Below the pieces are notes generated by a model. That model was not told the origin of the DNA. It saw only the letters and a list, made by a program, of their open reading frames with translations, and did no database searches. Shown here one piece after another: positions 31,889-43,869 of a stretch of 52,803 nucleotides of DNA (position 1 is its first letter; the number at the start of each line of letters is the position of its first letter). Both the position numbers and the translations under genes were made by a program. The DNA is from Gnetum montanum. Taxonomy: Eukaryota; Streptophyta; Gnetopsida; Gnetales; Gnetaceae. The DNA lies in assembly GCA_015680685.1 (NCBI GenBank), contig MNCI01037953.1, forward strand, positions 46,687-99,489, written 5' to 3'.

Positions 31889-32640
31889 GCTGAACCCCAA
31901 ATTGAAGCATATTATTAAAGAGGAAATAGAACAACTCCTCAAGGTAGGGTTCATCTATCACATCATGGATAGTAAGTGGATTAGCCCACTCATAATTGTG
32001 ACAAAGAAAGGTTGAAAGCACTAGGTCTACATCGACTTTAGGTTGTTGAATATGGCAACATTTAAGGATCATTTTCCATTGCCATTTGTGAACCAAGTGT
32101 TGGACACCATTTCTGGGCATTGCTATTATAGCCTTTTGGATGGTTATAATGGCTATAACCAAATCTAGATTGTGCCAGAGGATCAAGCCAAGAGAACATT
32201 CATGAGTCCTTGCGGAAATTTTGCATATTGCAAGATGTTGTTTGATCTATGCAATCCACTTATAACATTTCAATGCCTGATCCATAGTATTTTTCAACAT
32301 TAGATTGGTAGCAGGGTAGAAGTCTTTATGGATGACTTCTCTACCTATGTGGCTACATTTGAGCAAGCCCTAAATCACCTTGACTAAGTACTAAAAGGAT
32401 GTGTTGAAACAAACGTTAGGCTCAATTGGTAGAAAAGCTATTTAATGATCCAAGAAGGCATAGTACTAGGGCATAGAATTACTTAGGCATGGATTAAGGT
32501 AGATCAGGCAAAGAAAAGGGTCATCCAAGGAATCACATGCCAACCAAAGATAGTCAAAGACATATGATCATTCCTTGGACACATGCTCTACTATCGGTGA
32601 TTTGTAGAGAAATTCTCTAAGATCACAAAGTCGTTGGTTA
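31889..32640 (+). pseudogene. Reverse transcriptase of element Y (broken)
   Basis: NPKLKHIIKEEIEQLLKVGF, ATFKDHFPLPF, YYSLLDGYNGYNQ and the intact catalytic box EVFMDDFSTY are visible. I read stops of all three kinds (TAG most often), including the TAG at 32301-32303 shared with X and C and a TGA at 32565-32567 where X and C have TAG. No large deletion within RT. Confidence 0.85.
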
Positions 32641-32739
32641 AGCTTACAAAGAAAGATGCTCTGTTCATCTGGACTAAGGAGTGTGAACATGCATTTTAGT
32701 AGCTAAAGGAGAAGCTTGTAGAGACTCCAATTCTATGAG

Positions 32740-33119
32740 CACCTGATTGGTCAAGACCATTCCATATCATAATGGATGCATCTACCTATGCCTTGGGAAC
32801 CATGCTTATGCAGTTGGATGATAAGAAACATTTGTGTTACATCTATTGTGCAAGCTAAGGCATTGTGGATACACAATTGAATTACACCATAATTGAGAAA
32901 GAACTAATGGCAGTGGTGTATGCTCTCAAAAAGTTTAGGCACTATGTGCTTGGCTACAAGGTGTTTGTGCACATAGATTACAATGCCATCTGCTTTCTAA
33001 TGAATAAGCTAATGATGAGGGCCTATATCGTATGGTGGCTTGTGATCTTCCAAGAATTCAATCTTACAATAGTAGATCGAAAAGGAACTAAGAATGTGAT
33101 CATTGACCATCTCTCTTGA
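32740..33119 (+). pseudogene. RNase H domain of element Y (mostly open)
   Basis: FHIIMDASTYALGTMLMQL is followed, after a TAA, by 84 open codons from MDTQLNYTIIEKELMAVVYA to NVIIDHLS, including KVFVHIDYNAICFLMNK. It terminates in TGA at the position where the domain ends in X. Retained acidic residues suggest the fold was recently functional. Confidence 0.75.
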
Positions 33120-33164
33120 TTGAGATGGAATAACAAAAAGGAGGAGAACCTGCTACAATTATCT

Positions 33165-33935
33165 CTTGGTTAAGTGGGTAGAAGCAACAGCTGTCACTGA
33201 CTGTACATCATTCACTACTGCTTGATTTGTATAACAAAATGTTGTCAATAGGTTCGGGGTGCCACATGTACTAATTTTTGACAATGGAACTCATTTTATA
33301 GGTGCTAGTTTTCACAAACTCATGCAATGCTTAGGGGTTCAACATAAATTAACAACACCTTATCACCCCCAAGCCAACGGTCAAGCAGAAGTCACCAATA
33401 GGGAGATTACAAAGATTCTAACAAGAACTATTAGCAAATAAAGGAGAGATTAGAGTACAAAACTCAATGATACGCTCTGGGCCTATGGCTCTCCCCATAG
33501 GCTACTCTTCCTATGAGCTGGTGTACTAGAAACTTCCAATACTTCTAGTATAATTTGAGCTCCATACACTTTCAACAACCTATGACTTGGACCTTGACCT
33601 AAGCCTAGCACAAAGGGAAAGATTGATTAACTTGACTGTATTAGATGAAAATCGATTAGTGGTCCTGTTTTTGAATGAAGTGCACAAGGCATTTAACAAA
33701 CAATAACATGACCTTAGAATACAAAAAGTTAAAGTTCAACCAAGAGATAAGGTTCTCTACTAGAACCCCACACAAGTATCCTAGAAAATAGAGTTCTAAA
33801 CATTGTGGGAGGGACCCTATACAATTGATGAAACCTTTCCTTTTGGGGCCATGATCATATACAAACCTGAAAGCCCAAATAAAAGGTAGTTGGTCAACAT
33901 CCAATAGATAAAGCTTTTGCATGAGCTTAAATAAG
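33165..33935 (+). pseudogene. Integrase core and C-terminus of element Y (zinc domain deleted)
   Basis: RNase H is followed after only about 50 bp by the integrase core (LVKWVEATAVTDCTS), whereas X has about 500 bp between these points, so roughly 450 bp with the HHCC zinc domain is deleted. The core keeps the second aspartate (IFDNGTHFIG) and the glutamate (NGQAEVTNREI). The C-terminal part (KVQPRDKVLY, FPFGAMI) carries TAG stops. Confidence 0.75.
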
Positions 33936-36005
33936 CCAATACAACAAATACCTTAATGGATGGACAACCATGCTCAATTTTTTAGATCTCCTCCGTTGAA
34001 GACAGTCGTGAGGGAGATGGACATCCATGCTTCTTATATACATGGCTCCTCCATTTCTCTATTTTCTGTTTTACACATTTTTGTTTTTGCAATTTACTTA
34101 TTTTACATCATTTTGATTTTATGCCATTTTTTATTTTACATCATTGTTAGTACATTTACATCTTTCTTGAATATTTTATACTTTCTTATATATTTTATTT
34201 TGCTTAAGTGTGATTTTCAAATTTTTGGTAATAAATGTGCTTTGTGCCAATAGGACACAGTGGTATTGTAACTGCTACTAATGGTAGTTTGTGCTAATGT
34301 TTTGTTTGCTAATGTATGGTTTCTATTTTTGAATTTTTGTATCGATGGCTAAGTCATGGTTTCTTTTTCATGGAACAAGTAGTGAGTCCACGACATCCAA
34401 CCATTCACAAACTCTATGGTTTTTCTTGTTTTGGAAGTTTGAGGTCCCTTTCATTTAATTAACTTTTAATAAATTTGTGACCTTGGTAGTTTCTAGAATT
34501 GGGAAAGATTCAAAGGTTTGCACATGGTGTGAATTTAAGGAGACTTAATACTCTTTGTACTCTTCTACTTACTTGGGTGCTTGAGTGTTTTCATAGACTT
34601 CTTGTCATTTTGTGTTGACCAATAACAAGAAGTTAAATAAAGTCTTTGCATTGTGTGTTTCCATCCAAAAATAAAAGAAAAAAAACATGGAAATTCAGAG
34701 CACATCCCTTAGATAAATAAAAGGGCTATAAGAATTAGTTATGGGACTAGAAAGACCTGTTACCAATGCCTAAAAGTCCCCTCTAACTAAGGCCCTCTCT
34801 CACTTCCTACTTCTCTTTTCTTCTCTTTATGGAGTGATGGTTGTTTTGTTGGAGAACTTGTGTCTCAAGGGGATGGATCGGTCTTGGAGTGGCAATGTGA
34901 AGTCACTAAAAGAGATTGGTTTTGCTCTGGACTAAGGATGGATCTCCTCAAGTCATTTTAAACACAAACCCCACAAGGAACTTCTTATGACCTTAATTTG
35001 GAATTCCATTCCACCTTCTCTATCATCCATATCTGTTGTCTGTAACTCACCTCACGCTTGAAGTCTATGTTCTTGATTTGGTGTCTTGGTCTAATGTACT
35101 TGAATTCTCAAGTAGAATCTTTTTGGTTTTGGTCTTTAACTTCCATTGACCATTAATCACCTATGGGATGTATAGACTCCTTAGGTGTAGGTCATGCAAG
35201 GGCAAACAAGGCATGTGCCTACTATGGGGAGGATCCACTTGCATCTCTCATGGTTGGATTCGTTAAGCATCTTACCCTTAGGAATTCTTGCAATTAGAAT
35301 CTTTTGTACATTCATCTTCTAGATCAAAGCATGTGCTCCTCTACATATTTTGTTCAATAAACACATTCTCCATTTAATTTTTCATATTTTGAGCTTTCAA
35401 AGATCCTATTCAATGATTTCATTGTATTCTTGGCTTTTCTAGGACTCCATGGACCCCAAATTCATTGAAAAATTCATTGTATTTTTTTAAGATGTTCAAA
35501 ATTTTAAATTTTCCCTATGGACTCTATATATGGGGCCTAGTCAACATAGTGAAAAATACTATATATATGTGCAACCCCACTTTGAAATTTTTATATTTTC
35601 TCATAAATGCTAATGGAGTTTTTCAATTTTTGAGAGCCCAAAACATTCCAGAGCCCACAACTTCCTAACCATTTATCCAAATCACTCCATTATTTGATCC
35701 TTTAGCTATTAGAGGTAAGCTCTTAGTTGTGGGAGCCACAAATGTGTGATTTTTTATAGAAATGTTTTTGCCATTTTTCTAACTCCCACAAAGGTGTAAC
35801 TAAAAAATCAACTATTAAACACCAAATTACAAGAGTTGAACCTTTTCAAGAAGCTCTAGTGACATTTACAATAAATAATTAATGAATAAATAATAAAAAA
35901 TCAATTTTCCATGGTTCAACCTTAGCCAAAGTATAACTAACTAATGAGAGAAGGTATTTAGAAATTTAAAGTTACACATAATCCATGGATGTGTTGTGAC
36001 TGCAG
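33936..36005 (+). other. Conserved spacer between integrase and aORF (Y)
   Basis: Parallel to 14236-16379 of X: a weak PPT-like GACAGTCGTGAGGGAGATGG near 33998, a T-rich stretch (34050-34230), shared blocks up to 35990, and then the acceptor TTGTGACTGCAG directly before ATG 36006. No supported ORF. Confidence 0.65.
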
Positions 36006-38769
36006 ATGGCACCAAAAGGGAAACACATGTAGGAAGCAGGATCATTTTACCTAAGGGAGAAATGGCCTAGAATAGGGAGAGGCCAAGAACAAGTGTAAGA
36101 TGAACGACTTGAAACCCATGCCATAGGTCCTCTTAGGTAAGAGGCTAAGGTGGAATCTATTCGATAGATTGCATAACCACCAGTAGCAACAGGACATTTC
36201 CACTGGGATGATGCACTGATTCAATAAGAAAATCTCAAGGTAACCTTGACAGAAGCTTGCTTGAATCAGATCAGATTGAGGGAGGTCTAAAAAATAGTGC
36301 TCCAAGAGTTAAACTTTGGCCCTTTCTTAGAGCAAGCACCAAAAGAAGTACAAGACTGACTGAAGACCTCTCCCATATGACCAATCATCACTTCCACCAG
36401 GGAGTGGTACATGTAGAGACATTTCTATTCTAGAACAACAAGTAGGCTAGATCAACAATAAAAATGAAGGAAACCTTAATTTCCTACTTAGTGTAGGCCA
36501 TTACTAAAGTGCTTGGGTTGTTAGAAATAGGGGCGAGTCTCGTTAAGGTTCCAATGTAGGCGAACCATAGCATCAAGAAAGAATGGGTTCAATGGTGCTA
36601 TGTTGTTAATCGCAAAGAGTTTGGCACACTCACATCAGAAAAAAGGATCCATTCCAAAATTGCGACCTTCTAGCTCAATCCCACATTGAGGCTAAGCAAA
36701 ATCATCAACTTTTCTGCGTGTGCATGCATTGCTATGAGTGGGAGATTCCTTATTAACCTTCCACAACTGCTCTATTTAGAGATGGACAAGCGATTTAAAG
36801 AAAATGAACATGGAAGGAAGGCACTCTCCTTTCCATGCCTCATTAGAAAACTCTATCGGAGGGGAGGAATAGCCTGTTATATGAATGATGATATCGGGAA
36901 GGCCCTGACCACTAATTGGGTAGAAATGATGAAACATAAAATGCCTACAACAATCATTCGAGAAGAGGAGCAGCAACCACTACCTCCACCCAACACTCAA
37001 AAAATTGTGCTAAACATTGTTGCAATAGCCCAATGGTTGCGTGAATACTGAGAATGAATATTGAGTGAACAAGAGCAATGAACAAGCATGAGTAGCAGGG
37101 CTCCATTTGTGTATAGATCAAAAATGGGTCACCTAAATGAGGTGGCCTAAATAATTAGCCTGATGGATGGGGGTGGATCTATTTTCTTAGCCCAAAAAAT
37201 GTAGTTATTCATGAGATTGAATCCTAATGCTAGAGAGGTTACGATATCTCTCATAGAATAATAGTTACTCCTAGAAATTCTGGGAACTCAGTGACCTTCT
37301 CGATGCACTTGGAAGAAGATGAGGGGGTAGTTGTACTAGTGATGTAGCACCAAGGATAGAAGACCATAGTAGAGATGGTTGCTAAAATTTTTTTTAAAAC
37401 ATTTAATGCATCTGTAGCATTTGTACTAGAAAACATTAAACTCAAAGACGTATAGACATTTGAAGGGACCACAAGTCGTAGAATAAATGTAGCAAAACAT
37501 AAAAAATTACTGGACCAACTGGTGGGAACTGGGTAATTGCTTCTAGATGTCTTTGAACTTCCAGAAAATATTACTGCAACCCAGTTAGAGTTGTTAGAGG
37601 TAAAAGGAAAAAATATCATCTTGGAGTGGCAACTCAAAATAGCCAAGGAGCTGAACAAATACTTGGCTACTGAAGTTGTGAAAGTAAGATCCCAGATTGT
37701 TGATCTGCATTTCTAAACCTAGCACATATAAGAAATGAAGCTCTTAAATAGCTTTACACCAAATTGAATGAGGTTGAGGATGTGATGGAAATAGTAGTGT
37801 TCTACCAATCTTTGGTAGAGGTTACATAGCATAAAATTTAGAAGGCCTTAGATTAGACCCATTAGGAGAATGTACAATTGATCATAGAGAACCATCGTTT
37901 GCAGAAAATAGAAATCTCTCCATGGAGGAAGTCTGTGCCCTTGACTAGAAGACTATGATAGAGGTAGCTTCCTGTAAACTAGAGGCTCTCTAATTTGAGA
38001 GAGTTAAGGATCATTATAGAGATTAAGTCAGTCTATAGAAAGAAGTGAATGAAAAACACAGTTAGTGGATGAAGGTGAAAGTAAATGAAACCCTTTAGTA
38101 ACTCCAACAAGGAAGAGAATTGTGGTAGCCTATCATTGATAGGATAGATGCCTACAATAAGGCAAAAATCTACATGAAGGAGTTGCAAATTGAAGAGATG
38201 ATGGAATACATGAAGCTTGCTAATCTCTGATATGCAAATTTGGCCATCTTGGTTGGTAGAAAATCACGGTTAGAATTAGAAAAGCAGGTGGCCAGATCAT
38301 ACTTATTTTATGAGGTCAAGTTCAAGTTTACAAATACACTAAGCAAAAGCTTGTGGTGGTAAATGTTGAAATTGAAGTTCTCAAGGGTAAATACATAAAT
38401 CAAAAATCTGCTGTTAAGAACTTAGCCAGAAGTATGAATGACTACCAAGAGCTACAGAACACAATAAAGATGTTTGATGTTTAACAAAAATAGTTTGCTG
38501 CTTGGTTTGTCAACTTGAAGGTGTTGTTCCCAATAACGTCCTATCTGTGGGATATTCACATTCAAGCCCACATTGTTGATACCACATGAACTGTGAATGA
38601 TCCTCGGAGTAAGGAAAAGAAGATGAAGACATTAATGGATGTCTTTTGCCTTCCATTGGAGGTTGTAGCCACAACAAGATAGCCATAGCCACCTTATCCA
38701 CCATACATGGTAGAAGCTGGTGAAGGTTCTTAAGAACCTCAGGAGTCTCCACCCCTTGGGACTATTTGA
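36006..38769 (+). pseudogene. Accessory ORF (aORF) of element Y, decayed
   Basis: The ATG at 36006 follows TGCAG. Collinear with the X aORF: VTLTEACLNQIRLREV, VLQELNFGPFLEQ, INFSACACIAMSGRF and LSFPCLIRKLYRRGGIACY, the last inside a 121-codon open stretch at 36686-37051. A P/Q-rich hinge (EEEQQPLPPPN) precedes the long helical, charged C-terminal half (to about 38510), and the end reads ESPPLGTI and TGA at 38767-38769. The length is not a multiple of three, so at least one frameshift is present. Function unknown; comparison with X gives the best view of the ancestral protein. Confidence 0.7.
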
Positions 38770-38975
38770 TCTTCTCAACTATCTTCATGCGATTAGAGGA
38801 TATGTTGCCTAGTTTTGAGTTATCATTCCATGGTGTTCAAGTTTATGTCATGAACACCATAATTGTTGTAATGTATTGATTTGTACACTTGGGCACTTAG
38901 TTTTGTTAAGAGTCAGTCAATAATTCAATAGCTTCCAAATTTTGTAAAGGAACTTGGGGACAAGTTTTTATTCAG

Positions 38976-38986
38976 TCATGGGGGTA
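38976..38986 (+). promoter_or_regulatory. 3' polypurine tract of Y
   Basis: TCATGGGGGTA abuts the LTR start TGATGAG. The equivalent sites are 40024-40033 (X), 47880-47890 (C) and minus 43162-43152 (H). Confidence 0.7.
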
Positions 38987-39908
38987 TGATGAGTGTGAAA
39001 CTGTTGTGTTGATGGGCCCCTGTTGATGTAGGCTCATTGACGGGGCCATGTCGATGTAGCATTTACTACATCCACAGGGTCCCATTAATGCAGCCCAATA
39101 ATAAAAAACTATAAATACGAGTTCACAACCATGTTTATAGGGAGTCATGTCAATATAGTAGCAGAGCTCATGTAGTTTGTCCATTTGAGAGTTATAATAT
39201 CTCTTTGAGTGCCCACAAAAAAAGTCAAAAAGTGTATGGATCTTTATTCCAGCACTATTGTACTTGAACCACACCAGTGTGTATGATAATAAAGATAAGC
39301 CTTTTGATCAATCCTTGCAGCACTTAGGATGAATTAATGATTTATTTATGCATTTATTGTTTCCATTAATTATGTTGTTAATTAAGTTAAATTAAGCTAA
39401 ATTAGACCTTAAGTGATCAATTAATTAATCAAGCTAAATTGATTAAGCACATAAGTACGACCGCTTTGAGCATAAACATGTATTTGCTTGGTAATCCCAA
39501 CAACGTTGTTGCTTGGTGCGCCCAGTAGCGTAGCGCTTGGTAACCCAACAGTGCATACTTGGGTTTAGGATGTGTACAGAAAGTGGAACTAGATGCTTAT
39601 GTTAGGACTAGTTAGAGATTAGTTAAGTAGTTAAATTAAATTAGTTCTTAAATTACTTCATCTCTCTCTTTAAGTACCAAAGAACATAAAATATAAAACC
39701 ATAAAAATCATATGCTTTGATTACACTTAACCATACCTTTGTACATCACAAGTGTAATTGGAAAGACAACGAATGATTGTTAGGGCAAGGTTCACTTCTC
39801 AGAGGACTATTGCATCAGAAGACATAGAGTCTACGAATTTCAATTGGATCATGCATGAACACTTCATGATTCATCTGGTTAAGCATAAGGGTACCTCACC
39901 ACTCATCA
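38987..39908 (+). repeat. Y 3' LTR (922 bp)
   Basis: Begins TGATGAGTGTG, TATA box 39110-39117, ends CCACTCATCA. It aligns end to end with the split Y 5' LTR. It is followed by the GTATT target duplication and X internal DNA, not by a primer site, which identifies it as the 3' copy. Confidence 0.85.
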
Positions 39909-40033
39909 GTATTTGTTTGTGTTTATGGATGTTAGTAGTTAGTTAATAATGCCATACCTTCCCAAAATTTTGTAAGAAACTTATTCCTCCTTTTATTGAC
40001 TATAAGATAAGGTTTCATTTAGTTGTGGGGGTA
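39909..40033 (+). other. 3' end of X internal region, resumed after Y
   Basis: These 125 bp contain CCATACCTTCCCAAAATTTTG and end in the PPT TTGTGGGGGTA. They align with the last 100 bp before the Y 3' LTR (GCTTCCAAATTTTGTAAAGG), which shows they are the tail of X displaced by the Y insertion. Confidence 0.75.
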
Positions 40034-40924
40034 TGATGAGTTGCACCATGGACTACATTGATGAGGCCTTGTTAATGTGGTCCCATTAATGTGACCTTGT
40101 TGATGCGAACACATCAACGTATGATTTGATGCATGCAGGTGACCTTGTTGATGCAGTGTCTATTTTCACCTATAAATACGTGCTCACCCATCATGTTTAT
40201 GGTATCTTTTATCATAGTTGTAGTAGGGCTCTTATAGTTTTCTTACTTGAAAGTTAGAATATTTTTCTAAGTGCTTGTAGGAGTCAAAGAGTGTATGGAT
40301 CTTTATTCCAACATTGTTGTACTTGAGCACAGTAATGTGTGTGGTAATAAAGACAAGCTTTTTGATAAACCTTGTAGCACTTTGAAATAGATTAGTTATT
40401 TTCTTTATGTAATTTTTCTTAAATATTTAAGTAATTAAATAATTAATTATGAAATAAATTAAGCTAGATTAAATAGCAATAAATGAAGCACATAAGTACG
40501 ACCACTTCGAGCATATGCTTGGCACTTGAGGATCCCAATAACGCTTAGTGTTTGGTGACCCAGTAGTAGTAAATGTGTTTAGAATGTGTACGGAAAATGG
40601 AAATAGATGGTTATGCTAGGATTAGTTAGTTATTAGCTAGTTAGATTAAATTAGCAATTAAATATCTTATATTCTATATTCTTTATTCTTAGGTGACTTA
40701 GAACATAAAGCATAAAAATGATAAAAATCATATGCCTCAGTTGCACTTAACCATACCTTTATGTTTCACAAGTGTAATTGGGAAGATAACAATTGCAATG
40801 GTTAGTTTCACATCGTAGTGACTAGTGTACTTAGAAGGCTATAAGTCTAAGGAATTTAACCAGATCACACATGCATGGTTAGTGATTTGTATGGTTGGGA
40901 ATAGGGTCTACTCGCCACTCATTA
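40034..40924 (+). repeat. X 3' LTR (891 bp)
   Basis: Starts TGATGAGTTGCACCATGG (X 5' LTR: TGATAAGTTGTACCATGG) and ends CGCCACTCATTA. TATA box at 40171-40178. It pairs with 7176-8080. Confidence 0.85.
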
Positions 40925-41072
40925 GAGTATAACTATGCTACAAACCAAACAATGCCATAAATGCGATGAGTATTTGTAGTGACATGGGCATTTATTATCT
41001 TTACATCAACACTCTATTGCATTTACATAGATAACCTTATATTCATGCTATTGATTGAAGCATGACTCATCA
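40925..41072 (-). repeat. LTR of element G, part 2 (minus strand)
   Basis: Continues the split LTR of 6529-7175: ATGCCATAAATGCGATGAGT matches the reverse complement of the X LTR (ATGCCATAAACACGATGGGT). It ends at CTCATCA (41066-41072), the reverse complement of the family start TGATGAG, followed by TACCTCAATGACTGA, the complement of a PPT. The first five bases double as the right target duplication of X (GAGTA). Confidence 0.7.
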
Positions 41073-42170
41073 TACCTCAATGACTGACTAAAAATTCATC
41101 CTTAAGTTAACAAAATTGGGATCAAGTTTATTTAAAAAATTATAGGAGTGACTTAACTAAATCCAACTAACTTAGTAGAGTGTCACCTTACAATGTTTAT
41201 TCAAGTGCTTTTACAAATTTATCTTTAGAAAAAATTGAACATATTGTTCTTAAAAAAATTTATGTAAATATATGCAAGATTGTTTGAGATGTATGTCTTC
41301 TGTGATGTCAAGTGTTGGTGGTGGTTCATATGATGGCTCTTGTGGTGGCTCCTCATGCCTTGGTGGTGATCATGGCTACTCTAATATGGTTGTTGCTATT
41401 GATTTTAGCTAAAACATATCAATTACTACCCTCATATTCTCTTCTTTCATCTTATGATCATAAATTGTTTAGGCTAGTTTATCTAGATTAGCTATTGTAG
41501 GCACCTTCCAAGAATGTGGTAGAGTTGAAAACATTTCATGTGCATTGCGAAACTAAGGAATGAATTATTTATATTCAATATCAAATTAATTCATTATATT
41601 TTTAATCTCTAAGTAGTCTACCATTCTTCTACCTATATTTTCAACAACAATCATTTGATCTTCAAATCTCATCATTAGCATCTCAAGCTCTATGCTGGCT
41701 ATTTTTAGTGTCTAGTGCACCTCCCTAGGAAGCTTTTATTTAGTCTCATACAATAAGTATGAGCTGACCATCTACTTCTTCAACTTTGTGCTTATCCTCT
41801 AGTCATGAGCATTGTTAAATTGGTATAGTGAATATTGTCAAGCTTCATGTACTCAATCATCTCTTATATGTACAACTCCTTCATGCAAATCTTGGTTTGG
41901 TTGTATGCATTTAGTCTATCAAAGATGGAGTACCATATATTGCCTTAGAGTTATTTAAGAGCTTGGTTCATCTTCACTTTGGGTAATTAGATCCCTTTCT
42001 CGTCGATATTCTTTTGCATGCCTACTTATTCTATTTAATGATTTTTTACCTTTTCATATTTGAAGGCCTCATTTTTTGGGGTGGTGATCTCAATAGTTAA
42101 TATTTGTAGATGGCACTATTGTACCCACTTTTCTGGTTCACTAGGGATTAAAACTAAGTGTACTTTTCAC
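41073..42170 (-). pseudogene. 3' region and aORF C-terminal part of element G (minus strand)
   Basis: The minus strand reads, from about 42120 down, PKNEAFKYEKVKNH, then SIFDRLNAYNQTKICMKELY and EMIEYMKLDNIHYTNLTML, collinear with X (FDGLNDYNNVKIYMKEL) and Y. Further down the frame is badly broken, with a P/E-rich end near 41300-41350. It is the oldest aORF copy here. Homology fades above about 42170, so G is truncated there. Confidence 0.6.
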
Positions 42171-42749
42171 ATTATCTCACCCAAGTGTGAACATTAAAAT
42201 GCCCAAAAACAACATCACAAGTCATATTTCTAACTCCTAGAGGCCTCAAAAGATCATTCTAGCTCATAACCTAGATTATGAGCTTCATTTTTGTGACCAC
42301 AAAAAAATTTGGGAACTAGAATTTTTCTAAGTATTGGACGTGATGTGGATTCCACATTAGCATCACCCTTGGACAACTACTCCTATGTTAGTTGCAACCT
42401 TGGATTATCTTGGTCATGTCGCCTGCACAAAAAGTGCATTTTGATCTCAAATTAGACCCTACAAAACTTAAAATGGCTTGTCTAAGGTCCTTTTGACATT
42501 ACATGCATCAAATATCATCATTTTGATAGTTTGACCTCAAGACCTTAAGGATAAAAATTTGTCTAAGAGTGAGCTAATACTGATGTTGATGTAAGTATTA
42601 GTATAGTTCACATGGTTTCTACCACCTCTATGACACATCTCATCTACATCTTGACTCAAATCTTAGCTTTCAAAGTCTTTGACAACTAGTCAACATTAGT
42701 TTGGTATGCTAAATGGTAATTTGGGCAAGTTTAAAGATATTCTACATTT
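42171..42749. other. Unassigned AT-rich DNA
   Basis: No supported gene or element sequence. It may be remaining spacer or gag-pol of G beyond recognition, or the DNA into which G and H inserted. Confidence 0.35.
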
Positions 42750-43151
42750 AACAATAGGAATATTAAATGATGATAAAGAAATATTAATGAAGAAAACAAT
42801 AAATAAAAATTAACAATTAAAGTAATTAAAGGCTAAGTGAATGTTGTAATGATGGAGTAATCTCGATCTTTATTGCCGATCATGTGCATGTCCAAGTACG
42901 TCACACTTGAATAAAGGTTTTGTACAATTACAATCATCACACTGCGGGCATGCACTAGGAAAAGAATGAAAACTAATGGAAAAATGACAAAAAGAACCTA
43001 TCCTAAGAATTACCAACCGCTTTCTTCCTGTGTGCCTGAATATTGTATTTATAGGCCTGTACAGGAATCACGATATCGTGTATTCGATATCGTTATCCAG
43101 GCTGCGAAATCGCATACCTGATATTTGGGCCTAGCAAACCATGATTCATCA
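42750..43151 (-). repeat. LTR D of element H (minus strand, truncated)
   Basis: On the minus strand it starts TGATGAATCATGG at 43151, directly after a PPT (AGTCATGGGGGTT), has TATAAATA at 43053-43046 and the R motif AATAAAGATCGAG near 42850. The U3 has GATATC palindromes like the W LTR, so H belongs to the W/C subfamily by its LTR. The lower end is not at a family terminus; 42750 is approximate. Confidence 0.65.
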
Positions 43152-43860
43152 AACCCCCATGACTGAATAACAACTCGTCCTCGAGTTAGAAAAAATGAGA
43201 ACGAGTTGAATTGATTACATAGTGGATAGGTATGGGATTATTGACTAACTAGGAATTACTCATGCCATAGTGTGGGATTGAATAAGACAAAATTGTGATA
43301 CAGACACAAAATTACAAAAAATAAAATTTGTTCAAACTCATGTGGTTCTTGGTGGTGGTGGCTCCTCCATGGATCTCTTCCTCTTATCTTATGCTCTTGG
43401 TTTTAGAAATGAATGTCTCTAAAGGAGTGCCTAGAGCTTTTCTTCTTCAGTTCAAGGATCCTGTAACGTCCATGCTAATGCTCCAATGTTTGATGGAGTT
43501 GGCACCTTCCATGGGCACGGTAGTTGTGGGAACATTTGATTAGCCTTGACATATGAAGCCACAAACAACCGTCGTTCCTCTTCATAGGCTCTGGCTTTGT
43601 CATTGCATTCTTGGTAGTTTGTAAATCGTTGAGCCAAATCTACTACGACATGTTTCTATCCTTGGTAGCTGGTCTTGACCACCTCTAGTTCAGAATTTGC
43701 TACTTCTAATTTCTGCCATGTCTTCTTGTGTTCAGCAAATTCTATTTCATATTTAGGATAGGTGGTTGCTACTTGCTTCTCCAATTTTGTTCTTAGGCAT
43801 CCTACTATCAACATGGCTAAATTGGCATACCGTAGCCAATCTCTCCATGTGACTTTGTTG
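43152..43860 (-). pseudogene. aORF C-terminal part of element H (minus strand)
   Basis: The minus frame from about 43845 reads LRYANLAMLIVGCLRTKLEK, then TTYPKYEIEFAEHKKTWQKL, and after one stop AQRFTNYQECNDKARAYEEE, collinear with the helical end of X and Y aORFs. It is less broken than those copies (two long open stretches, 43656-43845 and 43452-43637). Its presence next to a W-like LTR shows that some elements with this LTR type did carry the aORF. Confidence 0.65.
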
Positions 43861-43869
43861 GTCACGTGA

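Larger units (their letters stand above)
19407..39908 (+). mobile_element. Element Y: Ty3/gypsy LTR retrotransposon nested in X
   Basis: Y consists of a 5' LTR (19407-23092, itself split by Z), primer site 23094, gag start 23244, the inverted insertion W, gag remainder from 30052, protease, RT, RNase H, integrase core, spacer, aORF, PPT and 3' LTR (38987-39908). It is the same family as X and inserted in the same orientation. Its two LTRs look closer to each other than the two X LTRs do, agreeing with Y being younger. The RT retains FMDDF and integrase retains the second D and the E, but stops and a deletion inactivate it. Confidence 0.85.
7176..40924 (+). mobile_element. Element X: Ty3/gypsy LTR retrotransposon (split by Y)
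   Basis: X has a 5' LTR (7176-8080), primer site, gag, protease, RT, RNase H, integrase, spacer and aORF up to 19406. Its last 125 bp of internal DNA and 3' LTR lie at 39909-40924, beyond the nested element Y. Joining 19406 to 39914 restores a continuous 3' region that aligns with the same region of Y (shared CTTGGGCACTTAGT, then CTTCC.AA.TTTTGTAA, then the polypurine tract). The two LTRs are more like each other than like the Y LTRs; for example both have CCTTGTAGCACTTTGAAATA. Every coding domain carries stops, so X is inactive. Confidence 0.85.
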
